From positions 372,001 through 436,000 of the forward strand of contig CBDHFX010000001.1 in assembly GCA_965262845.1 (NCBI GenBank): a DNA stretch of 64,000 bases, read 5' to 3'. Source of the stretch: ECT2AJA-044 sp965262845 (GTDB taxonomy: Bacteria > Bacteroidota > Bacteroidia > Flavobacteriales > ECT2AJA-044). The translations under genes were made by a program, and so were the position numbers. Positions within the stretch are counted from its first letter, which is position 1; each line of letters starts with the position of its first letter. Positions 30,403 to 39,280 of this stretch are shown in pieces. Under the pieces are notes generated by a model. The model had not been told where the DNA came from. It saw nothing but the letters and a program-made list of their open reading frames with translations, and did no database searches.

Positions 30403-32508
30403 ATGCCTGATAAAAAGGCCGAAAAGATCCGTATTAACGGGATGACCTGCACCAATTGTGCACTGGGGGTCCGCAAACATCTCGAAAAATTGGGGATGGG
30501 ATCCGTGCATGTAAATTTCATGAGCGGAGAGGCTTTTTTCGACAACCCGAAAAACCTGAATTTGACCGGTATCAGGCAGGGCATTCGTGATCTGGGCTAT
30601 GAAGTCGTTGAGCAGGACGACGAAAATAGGAACGAAAGGGCCTCACGGCCCGATTTGGCACTGGAGCGCCTCTTCCTCTTTTCGCTGATCCTGACCCTTC
30701 CGCTCGTGGCGCACATGTTTATGGGGCAGGACTCGTGGCTGAACAAACCGCTTTTGCACCTGATATTGGGTGCACCGGTTTACGTGGTGGGATCCTGGTA
30801 TTTTGGTCGTTCCGCCTGGAACTCACTGAAAATCGGCATTCCCAACATGGACGCCCTGATCTTTATTGGCTCGTCCGCAGCTTTTGGTTATTCCCTCTAC
30901 GGGAGCCTTCGCTATTGGGGAACAGCCGAGGTAGATCAGTATTTGTTCTTTGAGACTGCGGCGACCATCATCACGCTGGTCCTGCTCGGAAACCTGATCG
31001 AAAAAAAATCCGTCCGCAGGACGGCTGATGCGATCGAGAGCCTTCGGAAACTGCAGAAAAAAAACGCACTGGCCTGGCGCGATGGAAGCTGGATAAACGT
31101 ACCCGTGAAGTCCCTTATGCCGGGTGATCGGATCCGGGTTCGTTCCGGGGAACAGGTGCCGGTGGACGGTCGTGTGATATCCGGGGATGGGAACATTGAT
31201 GAGTCCATGTTAACCGGTGAATCAGCCCCGATCTTTAAATCGCCCGGAGCGTCCGTGCTGTCAGGAACGCTGCAACTTGACGGATCGCTTGAGGTGGAAA
31301 TGGAACGAAAGACCTCTGAGACCGTATTGTCGGGCATTATTGAAGTGGTGAAAGAGGCCCGGCGCGATCAGCCGGCGATCCAAAAACTGGGCGATCGCGT
31401 GAGCGCAATCTTTGTGCCGGTGGTTCTGGCGATCAGCCTGGCTACGTTTGCGGTCTCATTCCGGATCCTCGGAGTGGGACTGGAGGCCAGCATCATGCGA
31501 TCCATCGCCGTACTGGTTATCTCGTGCCCTTGCGCGATGGGGTTAGCTACACCGACGGCCGTGATGGTGGGTATTGGAAAAGCAGCAAGGAAAGGGATCC
31601 TGATCAAAGGTGGCTCAACCCTGGAGGAATTAGCCAGGTCCGAAATAGTCGTTTTCGACAAGACAGGGACCTTAACGACCGGAACATTTCGGGTCAGGCG
31701 GACCGAGCCTGTAGGTATCGGCAAGCGGGACCTTCAAAGCATTGTGCTGGGACTCGAGAGCTACAGCAAGCATCCGATAGCTGTGAGCCTGGTTCGGGCC
31801 TGGTCCGGTGAAGTGACTCCCTATCCTTTCGAATCGGTCCGCGAGATCAAAGGCTCGGGTATGGAGGGTATTGATGAACATGGTCATTGTTTTTTTATCG
31901 GGTCGGGAGGTGAGCAGGGAGATCTAAAAATACTGCGGGATCAGGAAGTAATCGGCTGGGTGGACATTGAAGACGATTGGAAGCCGGGAGTGCCGGAACT
32001 GATCCGCTGGCTGAATGAGCAAGGGATGAGGACCATTATGCTGAGTGGCGACAATGAACGGAAATGTCGCCGATTGACTGAACGTGTGGGAATTAGGGAA
32101 TTTTACGCAGAGCAAAGTCCGGCTGATAAGATCCGGCACATCCGCATGTGGTCAAGGAAGGAAAAGGTTGTGATGGTTGGGGACGGGATCAATGACGCCC
32201 CTGCGCTTACGCAGGCCAGTGTGGGTATATCGCTTGGAAAGGCTTCAGATGCAGCCATCCATAGTGCGGAAGTGGTGTTGCTGAGCGATACAGACCTGAA
32301 TTTAGTGAAATCGGCACTCCAGCTCAGCAAACATACCCTGCTCACTATCCAGCAAAACCTGTTTTGGGCCTTTTTCTACAACGTGCTGGCGATCCCGATC
32401 GCTGCTGTCGGGCTCCTGAGTCCGATGATCGCGGCCCTATCAATGGCCTTTTCAGATGTGGTCGTTATTGGAAATAGTCTGCGCCTAAGGATCAAGCCCC
32501 TCAAATAG
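30403..32508 (+). CDS. copA: Copper-translocating P1B-type ATPase
   Basis: 701 aa. N-terminal heavy-metal-associated domain with MTCTNCALGVRK (CxxC). Membrane region with the ion-site motif SCPCAMGLATPTAVM (CPC, the Cu+/Ag+ class), actuator DESMLTGESAPIFK, phosphorylation site FDKTGTLTTG, the SKHPIA motif (HP) and hinge VVMVGDGINDAPALTQ. It exports Cu+ from the cytosol for detoxification or for loading cuproenzymes. It heads a set with a glycosyltransferase (0 nt downstream) and a flippase. Two GN..A hairpins lie inside (30638, 31010). Confidence 0.95.
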   Translation: MPDKKAEKIRINGMTCTNCALGVRKHLEKLGMGSVHVNFMSGEAFFDNPKNLNLTGIRQGIRDLGYEVVEQDDENRNERASRPDLALERLFLFSLILTLPLVAHMFMGQDSWLNKPLLHLILGAPVYVVGSWYFGRSAWNSLKIGIPNMDALIFIGSSAAFGYSLYGSLRYWGTAEVDQYLFFETAATIITLVLLGNLIEKKSVRRTADAIESLRKLQKKNALAWRDGSWINVPVKSLMPGDRIRVRSGEQVPVDGRVISGDGNIDESMLTGESAPIFKSPGASVLSGTLQLDGSLEVEMERKTSETVLSGIIEVVKEARRDQPAIQKLGDRVSAIFVPVVLAISLATFAVSFRILGVGLEASIMRSIAVLVISCPCAMGLATPTAVMVGIGKAARKGILIKGGSTLEELARSEIVVFDKTGTLTTGTFRVRRTEPVGIGKRDLQSIVLGLESYSKHPIAVSLVRAWSGEVTPYPFESVREIKGSGMEGIDEHGHCFFIGSGGEQGDLKILRDQEVIGWVDIEDDWKPGVPELIRWLNEQGMRTIMLSGDNERKCRRLTERVGIREFYAEQSPADKIRHIRMWSRKEKVVMVGDGINDAPALTQASVGISLGKASDAAIHSAEVVLLSDTDLNLVKSALQLSKHTLLTIQQNLFWAFFYNVLAIPIAAVGLLSPMIAALSMAFSDVVVIGNSLRLRIKPLK
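30638..30651 (-). repeat. GNNA-loop hairpin (5-bp stem)
   Basis: GGGCC-GTGA-GGCCC on the minus strand, in the copA linker between the metal domain and first membrane helix (encoded RASRPD). Confidence 0.75.
31010..31024 (+). repeat. GNA-triloop hairpin (6-bp stem)
   Basis: CCGTCC-GCA-GGACGG on the plus (sense) strand inside copA. Confidence 0.7.
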
Positions 32509-33630
32509 GTGACGCATCCGCTTCATATCGTTTTTTTGACCCAATGGTATCCCCACCCGGAGGACAAGCAAAATGGCGTGTTTATCAGGCATCAGGCCGA
32601 AGGCCTGGCAAAGAAGCATTGCGTAACGGTTTGTTGGGTGGGCGCTTCGGAAACGAACAAACGCCTTGTGGTTTCGGAGCGATTGAAAAAGGATGGATAC
32701 CTGCGTGAGGTTATTGTACGGTATCCAAAGACGTTTAAGGCGATCGGTAAGAGCCTGGCATGGAAAAAGGCACTGGATCGTATTAAAAAAATGGATGTGG
32801 TTCATCTGAATGTACTGGATCGCGACTTCCTGCTGTGGGAGCTATGGCTGAAGTCGGTTAGGAGACCGTATATTATTCACGAGCATGCGTCGTTGTATTT
32901 CAGGAATTATCGGCACGATGCCATTTGGCATCCGGGCCGGAAGCGCCTGATCCGGAACGCATTTTGCGTGTGCCCGGTAAGCCACGAACTGAAGCATGCG
33001 ATGCTGAAGCAGAGCCTTAGGGGCAAGTACGTGATTGTGCCAAATATCCTGAAAGTGCCGAAATCCCTTCCGCGAAAAAAGCGGCCCGAAGTTTTGCGCA
33101 TGGTTTCGGTAGGCGACCTGGTGAACGAAGTAAAGCGGTTCCATCAGATCCTGAAGGCTTTGGAGCATGTTCCGGGACCCTGGGAATACCACGTGATCGG
33201 AGGTGGTCCCGATCGGCACGCGCTTGAGTATATGTCTGCAGCATTATTTGCGGGTGATGCGACGAGGCGCGTATTCTTTCACGGAAGAAAGAAGCAATCG
33301 GAAGTGCAGCTAATGCTGCCCGGGTTTCACGTCTGTCTGATCAACAGTCGGTTCGAAACCTTTGGGTTGGTGGCTCTTGAAGCCCTGAATGCCGGCGTTC
33401 CGGTCCTGAGTCCGCCCGTAGGCGTCACTCCGCAATATCTGCGTGAGGGACAAAACGGATACCTGTTGGAACATCCGTCCGGGTTCCCCAAGATGATACA
33501 ACGACTATGGGACAGTTACGATTCGCTGGACAAGGATCTTCTGGCACCGGAAGAACGCTCATCCCTTTCGGCCCGGTCATACCGAACGAATATTGAACTG
33601 ATGTATCGCCAGCTGGGTTTATTAGATTAG
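32509..33630 (+). CDS. Glycosyltransferase family 4
   Basis: 373 aa GT-B enzyme. The N-terminal acceptor domain has VFLTQWYPHPEDKQNGVFIR, a GT4 pattern; the C-terminal donor domain has RMVSVGDLVNEVKRFHQILK, GGGPDRHALEYMS and NSRFETFGLVALEALNAGVP (E(x)7E) followed by SPPVG. It starts with GTG immediately after the copA stop, so expression is coupled. It probably adds sugar to a polysaccharide or glycolipid handled by the flippase encoded next. A GAA-triloop hairpin lies at 32593-32607. Confidence 0.88.
   Translation: MTHPLHIVFLTQWYPHPEDKQNGVFIRHQAEGLAKKHCVTVCWVGASETNKRLVVSERLKKDGYLREVIVRYPKTFKAIGKSLAWKKALDRIKKMDVVHLNVLDRDFLLWELWLKSVRRPYIIHEHASLYFRNYRHDAIWHPGRKRLIRNAFCVCPVSHELKHAMLKQSLRGKYVIVPNILKVPKSLPRKKRPEVLRMVSVGDLVNEVKRFHQILKALEHVPGPWEYHVIGGGPDRHALEYMSAALFAGDATRRVFFHGRKKQSEVQLMLPGFHVCLINSRFETFGLVALEALNAGVPVLSPPVGVTPQYLREGQNGYLLEHPSGFPKMIQRLWDSYDSLDKDLLAPEERSSLSARSYRTNIELMYRQLGLLD
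32593..32607 (+). repeat. GNA-triloop hairpin (6-bp stem, GAA loop)
   Basis: CAGGCC-GAA-GGCCTG on the plus (sense) strand near the start of the glycosyltransferase gene. Confidence 0.6.
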
Positions 33631-33634
33631 CGCC

Positions 33635-34918
33635 ATGCTCCGCACTATCGTTGCCACTACCTTCAGCAAATTCGGGGTTATGCTTATCAGCTTCGCCCTC
33701 CTGGTAAGCACCACGCAGTTCCTGGGTGCCGACGGAAAAGGCTATATCAGCCTGTTTCTCCTGAATGTGACCCTGGTACAGCTGATCAGTAGCCTCCTCG
33801 GTGGTCCGGCTATAGTATATCTATTGCCCCGGCTCGGCATGGAGCGCTTGTTGCTCCCCTCCTACGCCTGGGCCTTGTTCGTGTCGGTTATTGTACCGCT
33901 GCTTCTCTATGCGATCGGGCTACAGGACCGGGCCTGTCTCTACCATCTTATGTTCATTGGAGCCATTGACTCCATCGGCAAGATCCATTTGCAATTCATT
34001 CTGGGGCGTGAGGATATCAAAAGCCACAACTGGATCAGCTTCCTGCAGAGCACCACACTGTTGATCAGCTTCTGGATCTTCTACCTGGTTTGTGAAATTC
34101 ACGATATCAGCGCCTACATCGGCGCGATCTACATAGCCTACCTTTTTACGGCCATCGCAGGGTTCCTTCGGATCTACCGGAAACTGGGTGCCATTCCTTT
34201 GAGCAAGCTGCGCAACACCTGGCGGGTCACCATCCGGGAGATGTCGCGCCTCGGCTCCTGGATCCAACTGGCCAACATCAGCCAGTTACTCAACTACCGC
34301 CTCTCGTACTACCTCCTGCAAAAACTCCTTCCGGCCAACAATCTGAGCGAGCTGGGCTACTATGCCACCGCTATTAATCTGGCCGAAGCCAGCTGGCTCA
34401 TATCAAGGTCCCTCGCGATGATCCAGTACGCCCGTATCAGCAACACCCGGGATGTTCCCGAAATACGGCGACTCAGCACGCAAATGTGGAAGATTGCCTT
34501 TTGTTCGGGCCTTCTGATGCTCATCCCCCTCCTCCTCATCCCGGCGCAGGTATGGGACCTGATCTTCGGGGCCAGGGATAATTTCGAACAGATCCGCACC
34601 TTACTGGTAATCCTGTCTCCCGGGATTTTCTTTATGGCGCTCAACAACACCATGAGTGCCCACTTCGCAGGACAGGGGAGGTACGACCTGAACGCACGGG
34701 TTTCCGGCATCGGACTCGTTCTTACGGCTGTGTTAACACCGATCTTCATTTCCCGGTCCGGATTGATGGGAGCCGCCATGGCCACTTCAATATCGTACAG
34801 CTTGTCCAGTCTGTATCAAACCCGGCTATTCCTTTCGGCAGGCCGTATTCCTCTGGCAGACTTATGGCCCTCACGGGCCGATGGGAAATGGCTTCTGAAG
34901 TGGTACAGAGGCAAATAA
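33635..34918 (+). CDS. Wzx-like polysaccharide flippase (MATE/MVF superfamily)
   Basis: 427 aa with about 12 predicted membrane segments, starting FGVMLISFALLVSTTQFLGA (DGKGYISLF), the N-terminal pattern of oligosaccharide flippases. It would move undecaprenyl-linked sugar units across the inner membrane. It lies 4 nt after the GT4 gene. It has no polymerase (Wzy) neighbour in this window, so the polymer is unknown. A GTGA hairpin (minus strand) lies in its last 20 codons. Confidence 0.85.
   Translation: MLRTIVATTFSKFGVMLISFALLVSTTQFLGADGKGYISLFLLNVTLVQLISSLLGGPAIVYLLPRLGMERLLLPSYAWALFVSVIVPLLLYAIGLQDRACLYHLMFIGAIDSIGKIHLQFILGREDIKSHNWISFLQSTTLLISFWIFYLVCEIHDISAYIGAIYIAYLFTAIAGFLRIYRKLGAIPLSKLRNTWRVTIREMSRLGSWIQLANISQLLNYRLSYYLLQKLLPANNLSELGYYATAINLAEASWLISRSLAMIQYARISNTRDVPEIRRLSTQMWKIAFCSGLLMLIPLLLIPAQVWDLIFGARDNFEQIRTLLVILSPGIFFMALNNTMSAHFAGQGRYDLNARVSGIGLVLTAVLTPIFISRSGLMGAAMATSISYSLSSLYQTRLFLSAGRIPLADLWPSRADGKWLLKWYRGK
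34866..34879 (-). repeat. GNNA-loop hairpin (5-bp stem)
   Basis: GGCCC-GTGA-GGGCC on the minus strand, near the 3' end of the flippase gene (encoded WPSRAD). Confidence 0.75.
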
Positions 34919-34961
34919 GGCCATTAGGATGGCGTCACACAAAACTTTATGGACAAATAAT

Positions 34962-34992
34962 TGTTGAAACATCAACATTCTATATATATTTG
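34962..34992 (+). promoter_or_regulatory. Promoter of the second T9SS protein, with an inverted repeat on the -33 box
   Basis: TTG (34964-34966), 18 nt, then TATATTTG (34985-34992): the best-formed Bacteroidota promoter here. The -33 box is embedded in TGTTGA-AACA-TCAACA (34962-34977), a perfect 6-bp inverted repeat that could be an operator. The leader to the ATG at 35024 is about 27 nt. Confidence 0.7.
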
Positions 34993-35023
34993 GCCTGTTT
35001 AACTAACCAATACAAACAAGATT

Positions 35024-36859
35024 ATGAAAAAATCACTATTCTTTGCCTTTATAGCTTCAGGTTTAGTCGCTTTTGGACAGGGTAATGCAACTGTTCAGGA
35101 ATATTCCGGACTTAACATTCGTGCAAAAGTAAAACTGATGAGTAACGAAGGCACGGGTACTCCCCAGGCACCTTATTTGCCAGGCTCCCGCTCTGCATTG
35201 ATAGAGGATCTGGGGCAAGCTGCTAACGTGTTTACGGTCGCCTTCGGTCGTCGTGATGCCGTTTCCGTTCGCCCGGAATTGAACGCGATATCTTTCGTGC
35301 ACCGCTCAAACTATTTGACAAACGGTGATGCAAATAATGGATCACTTCGTTATGACCTCAGTACAGACGGTGGATCAACGTTCACAAACAATATCGGGCC
35401 TGTTTACAACGGGGGGGATGCGCGCTATCCTTCCGCTCAGATACTGAACATGGAAACGAACACTGAGCCAAACAACGCTAAATTGTTCTACACAGGGCCT
35501 ACCCTGACCGAAACCAATGGAGATGCCTGGGGCGGTCAGCTGCTCGGTAGTGTTACCCTGGGTATGGGTCAGAACGACACAATGAACATAATTGAACAGT
35601 CTGACGCCGCCGCCGAAGATTACTACCTGATCTCTGCAGGACTTTGGGCTTCAGGTATGGTAGCTCACCATACCGATATCGAAGTAGACCTGATAACCCT
35701 GGAGGACTACACGGATACCATCATCTATCGCCGTGCCGACTACAGCTCAGGTTCTTTGGCTTACACCAGGGAAGAGTTATATGTGCCTGTTTATGGTGAC
35801 ACCAGTGGTAAAGCAATCGTGGATGCCTATATCGGATTCGGTCCTGATGGACAAACCGGATACATCGCTGCCATCGGCCACGGTAATGACCTGAATGTTG
35901 CTCCGGTGGGGGCCCATCACCTGATCGTTTTAAAAACCACCGACGGTGGTATTAGCTGGGGACCCCCAACAAATGTTGAACTCTCCACATTGGCAGACCC
36001 ATACCTTCTGAACGACGGAAGCGACTACACCACCGGTTTTGAGGGGGATATTGCCGTTGACATCAACGGTGACATGCACTTCTCAGTGGCCATTGGACCA
36101 GTTGTAGTTGGAACTCCGTGGTCCATTGGAACCGCTCCAGGTTTCTGGGGCATATTTGACGTACACGGAGATGGAACTAATTTCAATGCTGACCTGATAG
36201 CTACACCTCAAACCTTCCGCGGAATGTGGACGAGCCTGGATGGTTCGAGTACAGTGAGTGAAGACAGCCGCCCTCAGGTTTCCGTTTCTGCCAATGGTGA
36301 CTTTATCACAGTTACCTGGTTCGATACAGATACCATTTTGTATGGTCCTGACAACCTAAACCCTGATGCCTATGTAAGAGGATATGACGTACTAAGTCAA
36401 ACCTGGTTTCCTGAAGAAAACGTATCTCTCAATACCTTCGCAGATGCTCAATGCACGTGGGGAACTGTAGGTGATCTGATGTTCAAAAACGGAAATGACA
36501 TTACCGTAGCGATCGTCTACGCTTCCCTGGCATTTAGCGACGTTCTTAATGAAACCCAGTTCCACTACCTGGATGGTGACTACCTAATCGGGATTGAAGA
36601 AAACAATATTGCCGAGATGCGCATATTCCCGAACCCGGCTACGGACAGGGTTTACATCACCTTCGATATAAAGGCTGCGGATCATGTTACCGTAAACTTA
36701 GTGAACCTCGTAGGCCAAACCGTAATGACGACTTCTCAAAGTGCCGTTACCGGTGGAAATGTGGTTACTATTGACGTATCTGACCTGGCCAGTGGATTGT
36801 ACTTCGCAGAAGTACGATCAGGGAAAGGTTCTTCAACACAACGGTTGGTTGTACAATAA
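35024..36859 (+). CDS. Large secreted protein with T9SS sorting domain
   Basis: 611 aa. Signal peptide 1-18 (MKKSLFFAFIASGLVAFGQG). The long central part (about 45-520) has repeated short motifs such as LRYDLSTDGGSTFTNNIGPV and VLKTTDGGISWGPPTNVELS that resemble Asp-box (BNR/sialidase-like) beta-propeller blades, but no catalytic residues can be assigned. The C-terminal 80 residues (MRIFPNPATDRVYITFDIKA ... SGLYFAEVRSGKGSSTQRLV) form a type A T9SS sorting domain. Probably an abundant surface or extracellular protein; it has its own strong promoter and terminator. Confidence 0.85.
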   Translation: MKKSLFFAFIASGLVAFGQGNATVQEYSGLNIRAKVKLMSNEGTGTPQAPYLPGSRSALIEDLGQAANVFTVAFGRRDAVSVRPELNAISFVHRSNYLTNGDANNGSLRYDLSTDGGSTFTNNIGPVYNGGDARYPSAQILNMETNTEPNNAKLFYTGPTLTETNGDAWGGQLLGSVTLGMGQNDTMNIIEQSDAAAEDYYLISAGLWASGMVAHHTDIEVDLITLEDYTDTIIYRRADYSSGSLAYTREELYVPVYGDTSGKAIVDAYIGFGPDGQTGYIAAIGHGNDLNVAPVGAHHLIVLKTTDGGISWGPPTNVELSTLADPYLLNDGSDYTTGFEGDIAVDINGDMHFSVAIGPVVVGTPWSIGTAPGFWGIFDVHGDGTNFNADLIATPQTFRGMWTSLDGSSTVSEDSRPQVSVSANGDFITVTWFDTDTILYGPDNLNPDAYVRGYDVLSQTWFPEENVSLNTFADAQCTWGTVGDLMFKNGNDITVAIVYASLAFSDVLNETQFHYLDGDYLIGIEENNIAEMRIFPNPATDRVYITFDIKAADHVTVNLVNLVGQTVMTTSQSAVTGGNVVTIDVSDLASGLYFAEVRSGKGSSTQRLVVQ

Positions 36860-36873
36860 TCGAAATTGGAGAC

Positions 36874-36909
36874 ATGAAAAAGCCGCCCCCGATAAGGCGG
36901 CTTTTTCAT
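36874..36909. terminator. Bidirectional intrinsic terminator
   Basis: A 14-bp perfect stem (ATGAAAAAGCCGCC with GGCGGCTTTTTCAT) and 8-nt loop, with T-runs readable on both strands. It ends the T9SS gene and the convergent bshB1; its right arm overlaps the bshB1 stop codon. Confidence 0.9.
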
Positions 36910-37625
36910 ATCAGATGCTCTAAACTTTTTACGCTGAGCTGGGCATCACAAGTAAACCCCTCGCCATAGGGAGCTCCCACCATTCTTCCCAGATCAGCCG
37001 CTCGGTAACGGACACTGTCCAGGAAATTCCTGCCGGAAATGATCGTTTCCGGCTCATCGCTGTGCGGATCGTAGAACTGAGACGGGAATGCCTGTACTGC
37101 CTGCATTTTGACCTCCATGATCTCCTCATCAAATGGAATAACGATGTCGGGGTTTATCGGATTGAATTGAATGTAGTGAAGAACGATCTCAGGACGGTGC
37201 GCTTTTTGAGCAACATTCTCCAGTTCGGTATCGACTTTCGGGAGTCCAGACAGAAAAACAGCGTTCCGGACGACATCTGCTCCGCGACCATGATCCGGAT
37301 GGCGATCCGTAACAGCATTTGCCAACAGGATCCGTGGACGGTATTTACGGATCATCTTAACGATCTCCAGCTGATGCCGTTCATCGTTTACGAAAAATCC
37401 ATCCCGAAATCCGATATTTTCCCGGACTGACAAGCCCATGATCTCCGAGGAACGGGCACTTTCCCGGTCGCGCAATTCCGCCGAACCCCGTGTTCCAAGT
37501 TCTCCCCGGGTCAGGTCTACAATTCCGGCCGTGAGGCCGTTGCGAATATGCTTGACTACCGTCCCGGAGGCACCGAGTTCTACATCGTCAGGGTGGGCGG
37601 CAAAAGCCAGAATGTCCAGATCCAT
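36906..37625 (-). CDS. bshB1: Bacillithiol biosynthesis deacetylase BshB1
   Basis: 239 aa zinc hydrolase of the LmbE/PIG-L family that removes the acetyl group from GlcNAc-malate. The zinc motif is AFAAHPDDVELG, and the family's NAVTDRHPDHGRGADVVRNA follows. The C-terminal SQFYDPHSDEPETIISGRNF fits BshB1 rather than other LmbE proteins. It indicates bacillithiol as the thiol cofactor; bshA and bshC are not in the window. It starts at ATG 37625. A GTGA hairpin lies at 37526-37539. Confidence 0.93.
   Translation of the reverse strand: MDLDILAFAAHPDDVELGASGTVVKHIRNGLTAGIVDLTRGELGTRGSAELRDRESARSSEIMGLSVRENIGFRDGFFVNDERHQLEIVKMIRKYRPRILLANAVTDRHPDHGRGADVVRNAVFLSGLPKVDTELENVAQKAHRPEIVLHYIQFNPINPDIVIPFDEEIMEVKMQAVQAFPSQFYDPHSDEPETIISGRNFLDSVRYRAADLGRMVGAPYGEGFTCDAQLSVKSLEHLI
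37526..37539 (+). repeat. GNNA-loop hairpin (5-bp stem)
   Basis: CGGCC-GTGA-GGCCG on the plus strand, antisense to bshB1; codes for NGLTAG as in korA. Confidence 0.75.
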
Positions 37626-37710
37626 AGCTGAAATTTTGGCTAAAATAGGGAAATCCCGAACGGGCCAGGCCTGCTGGGTAGATCACGCATAGGGAAGTTC
37701 CCCACTATCG

Positions 37711-37718
37711 TATCTTTG
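37711..37718 (+). promoter_or_regulatory. -7 promoter element of the ccm operon, leaderless
   Basis: TATCTTTG ends 4 nt before the ccmB ATG (37723), predicting an mRNA that starts at or next to the start codon. Confidence 0.65.
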
Positions 37719-37722
37719 AGCT

Positions 37723-38379
37723 ATGTTTCAACAGTTCAAAGCCATTCTGCAACACGAGATCCGGGTTGAATGGAAACAGCGCTATGCTGTATTTGGTTTG
37801 GTCCTGTACGTGTTGAGCACCGTGTTTGTTACCTATCTGGCCTTCGAAGGAAGTATTAGTCCACGTGCCTGGAACGTGGTTCTGTGGATCGTGCTGCTCC
37901 TGGCCTCGGTAAATGCAGCTACCGGCAGCTTTATGCGCGAAACATCGGGTCGCTATTGGTTCTACTATCAAATGGTGGATCCGAGGGTGCTGATCCTAGG
38001 AAAGATCATGTACAACATGCTGCTCATGTGGATACTTGCCTTGCTGGCATGGTTTTGCTTTCGGTTGTTCCTGGGAGATCCGGTAACGGCAGACGGAATC
38101 TATTTGCTGGCATTGGTACTGGGAAGCAGCGGTTTTGCGGCTACATTGACCACCATGGCAGCGATCTCGGCCCGCACACAACAAAACACCGCCCTGCTGG
38201 CTATCCTGTCCCTGCCGATCCTGCTGCCCCTCTTCCTGGTTTCCCTGCAGGTCAGCAATGCCGCACTGCTCGGACTCACGCACGAACTGTGGTGGCGATC
38301 CATCGTAGTCATTCTTCTGTTGAACGGGGTGGCCCTCCTCCTCTCCTACCTCTTATTTCCATACCTTTGGCGCGATTAA
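37723..38379 (+). CDS. ccmB: Cytochrome c maturation permease CcmB
   Basis: 218 aa with six predicted membrane segments. The N-terminus KAILQHEIRVEWKQRYAVFG and the loop GSFMRETSGRYWFYYQMVDP are typical of CcmB, part of the CcmABC(D) complex that releases holo-CcmE. ccmA is not next to it and must lie elsewhere. First gene of a run to ccmF. Confidence 0.92.
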   Translation: MFQQFKAILQHEIRVEWKQRYAVFGLVLYVLSTVFVTYLAFEGSISPRAWNVVLWIVLLLASVNAATGSFMRETSGRYWFYYQMVDPRVLILGKIMYNMLLMWILALLAWFCFRLFLGDPVTADGIYLLALVLGSSGFAATLTTMAAISARTQQNTALLAILSLPILLPLFLVSLQVSNAALLGLTHELWWRSIVVILLLNGVALLLSYLLFPYLWRD

Positions 38380-38396
38380 ATCAAGGAATACTGCGC

Positions 38397-39074
38397 ATGA
38401 AGTGGACCTGGTGGAAAATCACGAGCATTGTCCTGGTCTTTTATGTCTTGATTGCCGGACTCCTGGGTGATGTTCCAAGACTGCCCATTCTCAACGAAAC
38501 CATTCGCAATCTCTATTTCCACGTGACCATGTGGTTCAGCATGATCATCCTCTATCTCATTTCCCTGATCTACAGCATCCGCTATCTTCGCAGCAACAAC
38601 ATGGCGCACGACGACTGGGCAGTTGAGTCGGCAACTTCCGGACTGGTACTCGGAACACTCGGATTGCTGACCGGATCGCTTTGGGCCCGCTTTACATGGG
38701 GTGCCTGGTGGGTAAACGACCTCAAGCTCAATGGAGTGGCCATCGCCATGCTCATTTACCTGGCCTACTTTATTCTGCGCCAGAGCTTCGATAATGAGCG
38801 CAAACAGGCTCGCCTGAGCGCGGTATACAACATTTTCGCCTTCGCCTTCATGATCGTGTTCATCGGCATCCTGCCGCGTCTCACCGACGGGAGCCTCCAC
38901 CCGGGTAATGGTGGCAATCCGGCTTTCAGCCAGTACGATTTGGACAACAACATGCGCCAGGTCTTTTATCCAGCCGTTTTAGGCTGGGTCCTCGTCGGCT
39001 ATTGGATCGTTGAAATTCGCCTGCGAATACGCCGTATGGAACGGCAGTGGGCCTGGAAAAAAATGGATCAGTGA
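38397..39074 (+). CDS. ccmC: Cytochrome c maturation protein CcmC
   Basis: 225 aa, six membrane segments, member of the heme-handling CcmC/CcmF/CcsA family. The tryptophan-rich WWD-type motif is SLWARFTWGAWWVNDLKLNG. The flanking His residues (about NLYFHVTMWFSMI, and later) are the likely heme ligands. CcmC loads heme onto CcmE. I start at ATG 38397; the open frame extends upstream but only antisense-like sequence is there. It overlaps ccmD (GTGA). Confidence 0.94.
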   Translation: MKWTWWKITSIVLVFYVLIAGLLGDVPRLPILNETIRNLYFHVTMWFSMIILYLISLIYSIRYLRSNNMAHDDWAVESATSGLVLGTLGLLTGSLWARFTWGAWWVNDLKLNGVAIAMLIYLAYFILRQSFDNERKQARLSAVYNIFAFAFMIVFIGILPRLTDGSLHPGNGGNPAFSQYDLDNNMRQVFYPAVLGWVLVGYWIVEIRLRIRRMERQWAWKKMDQ

Positions 39075-39280
39075 AAGGGTTATCCGCCATACTTTTGCTC
39101 CTTGCCTACGGCACGATGGCACAGGATCCGAATAATGTGGAGATGGCCGATGCGTTCCGCGATAACGGTAAGATCTACGTAGTTGTTGGGGTTATCGTGA
39201 TCATTTTCGTGGGTCTGTTTGTTTACCTCATTAGTGTGGATCGAAAAGTGAGCCGGTTGGAAAAGAAAATGGAAGAATGA
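39071..39280 (+). CDS. CcmD-like small membrane protein
   Basis: 69 aa. An N-terminal signal-like segment ending MAQDP, then one membrane helix (GKIYVVVGVIVIIFVGLFVY) and a basic tail (LISVDRKVSRLEKKMEE). This matches the Bacteroidota CcmD family rather than proteobacterial CcmD by sequence. CcmD helps release heme-CcmE from CcmC. GTG start at 39071, in a GTGA overlap with ccmC; the 4-nt overlap with ccmE follows. An upstream in-frame GTG (39047) is less likely. Confidence 0.82.
   Translation: MKGLSAILLLLAYGTMAQDPNNVEMADAFRDNGKIYVVVGVIVIIFVGLFVYLISVDRKVSRLEKKMEE

Noticed and set aside
30256..30510. Minus-strand 84-codon open frame across the tRNA
   Set aside because: Its end (RVANGVRTHDLRNHNPAL) is the well-known translation of the antisense of a tRNA; it also overlaps the copA start.
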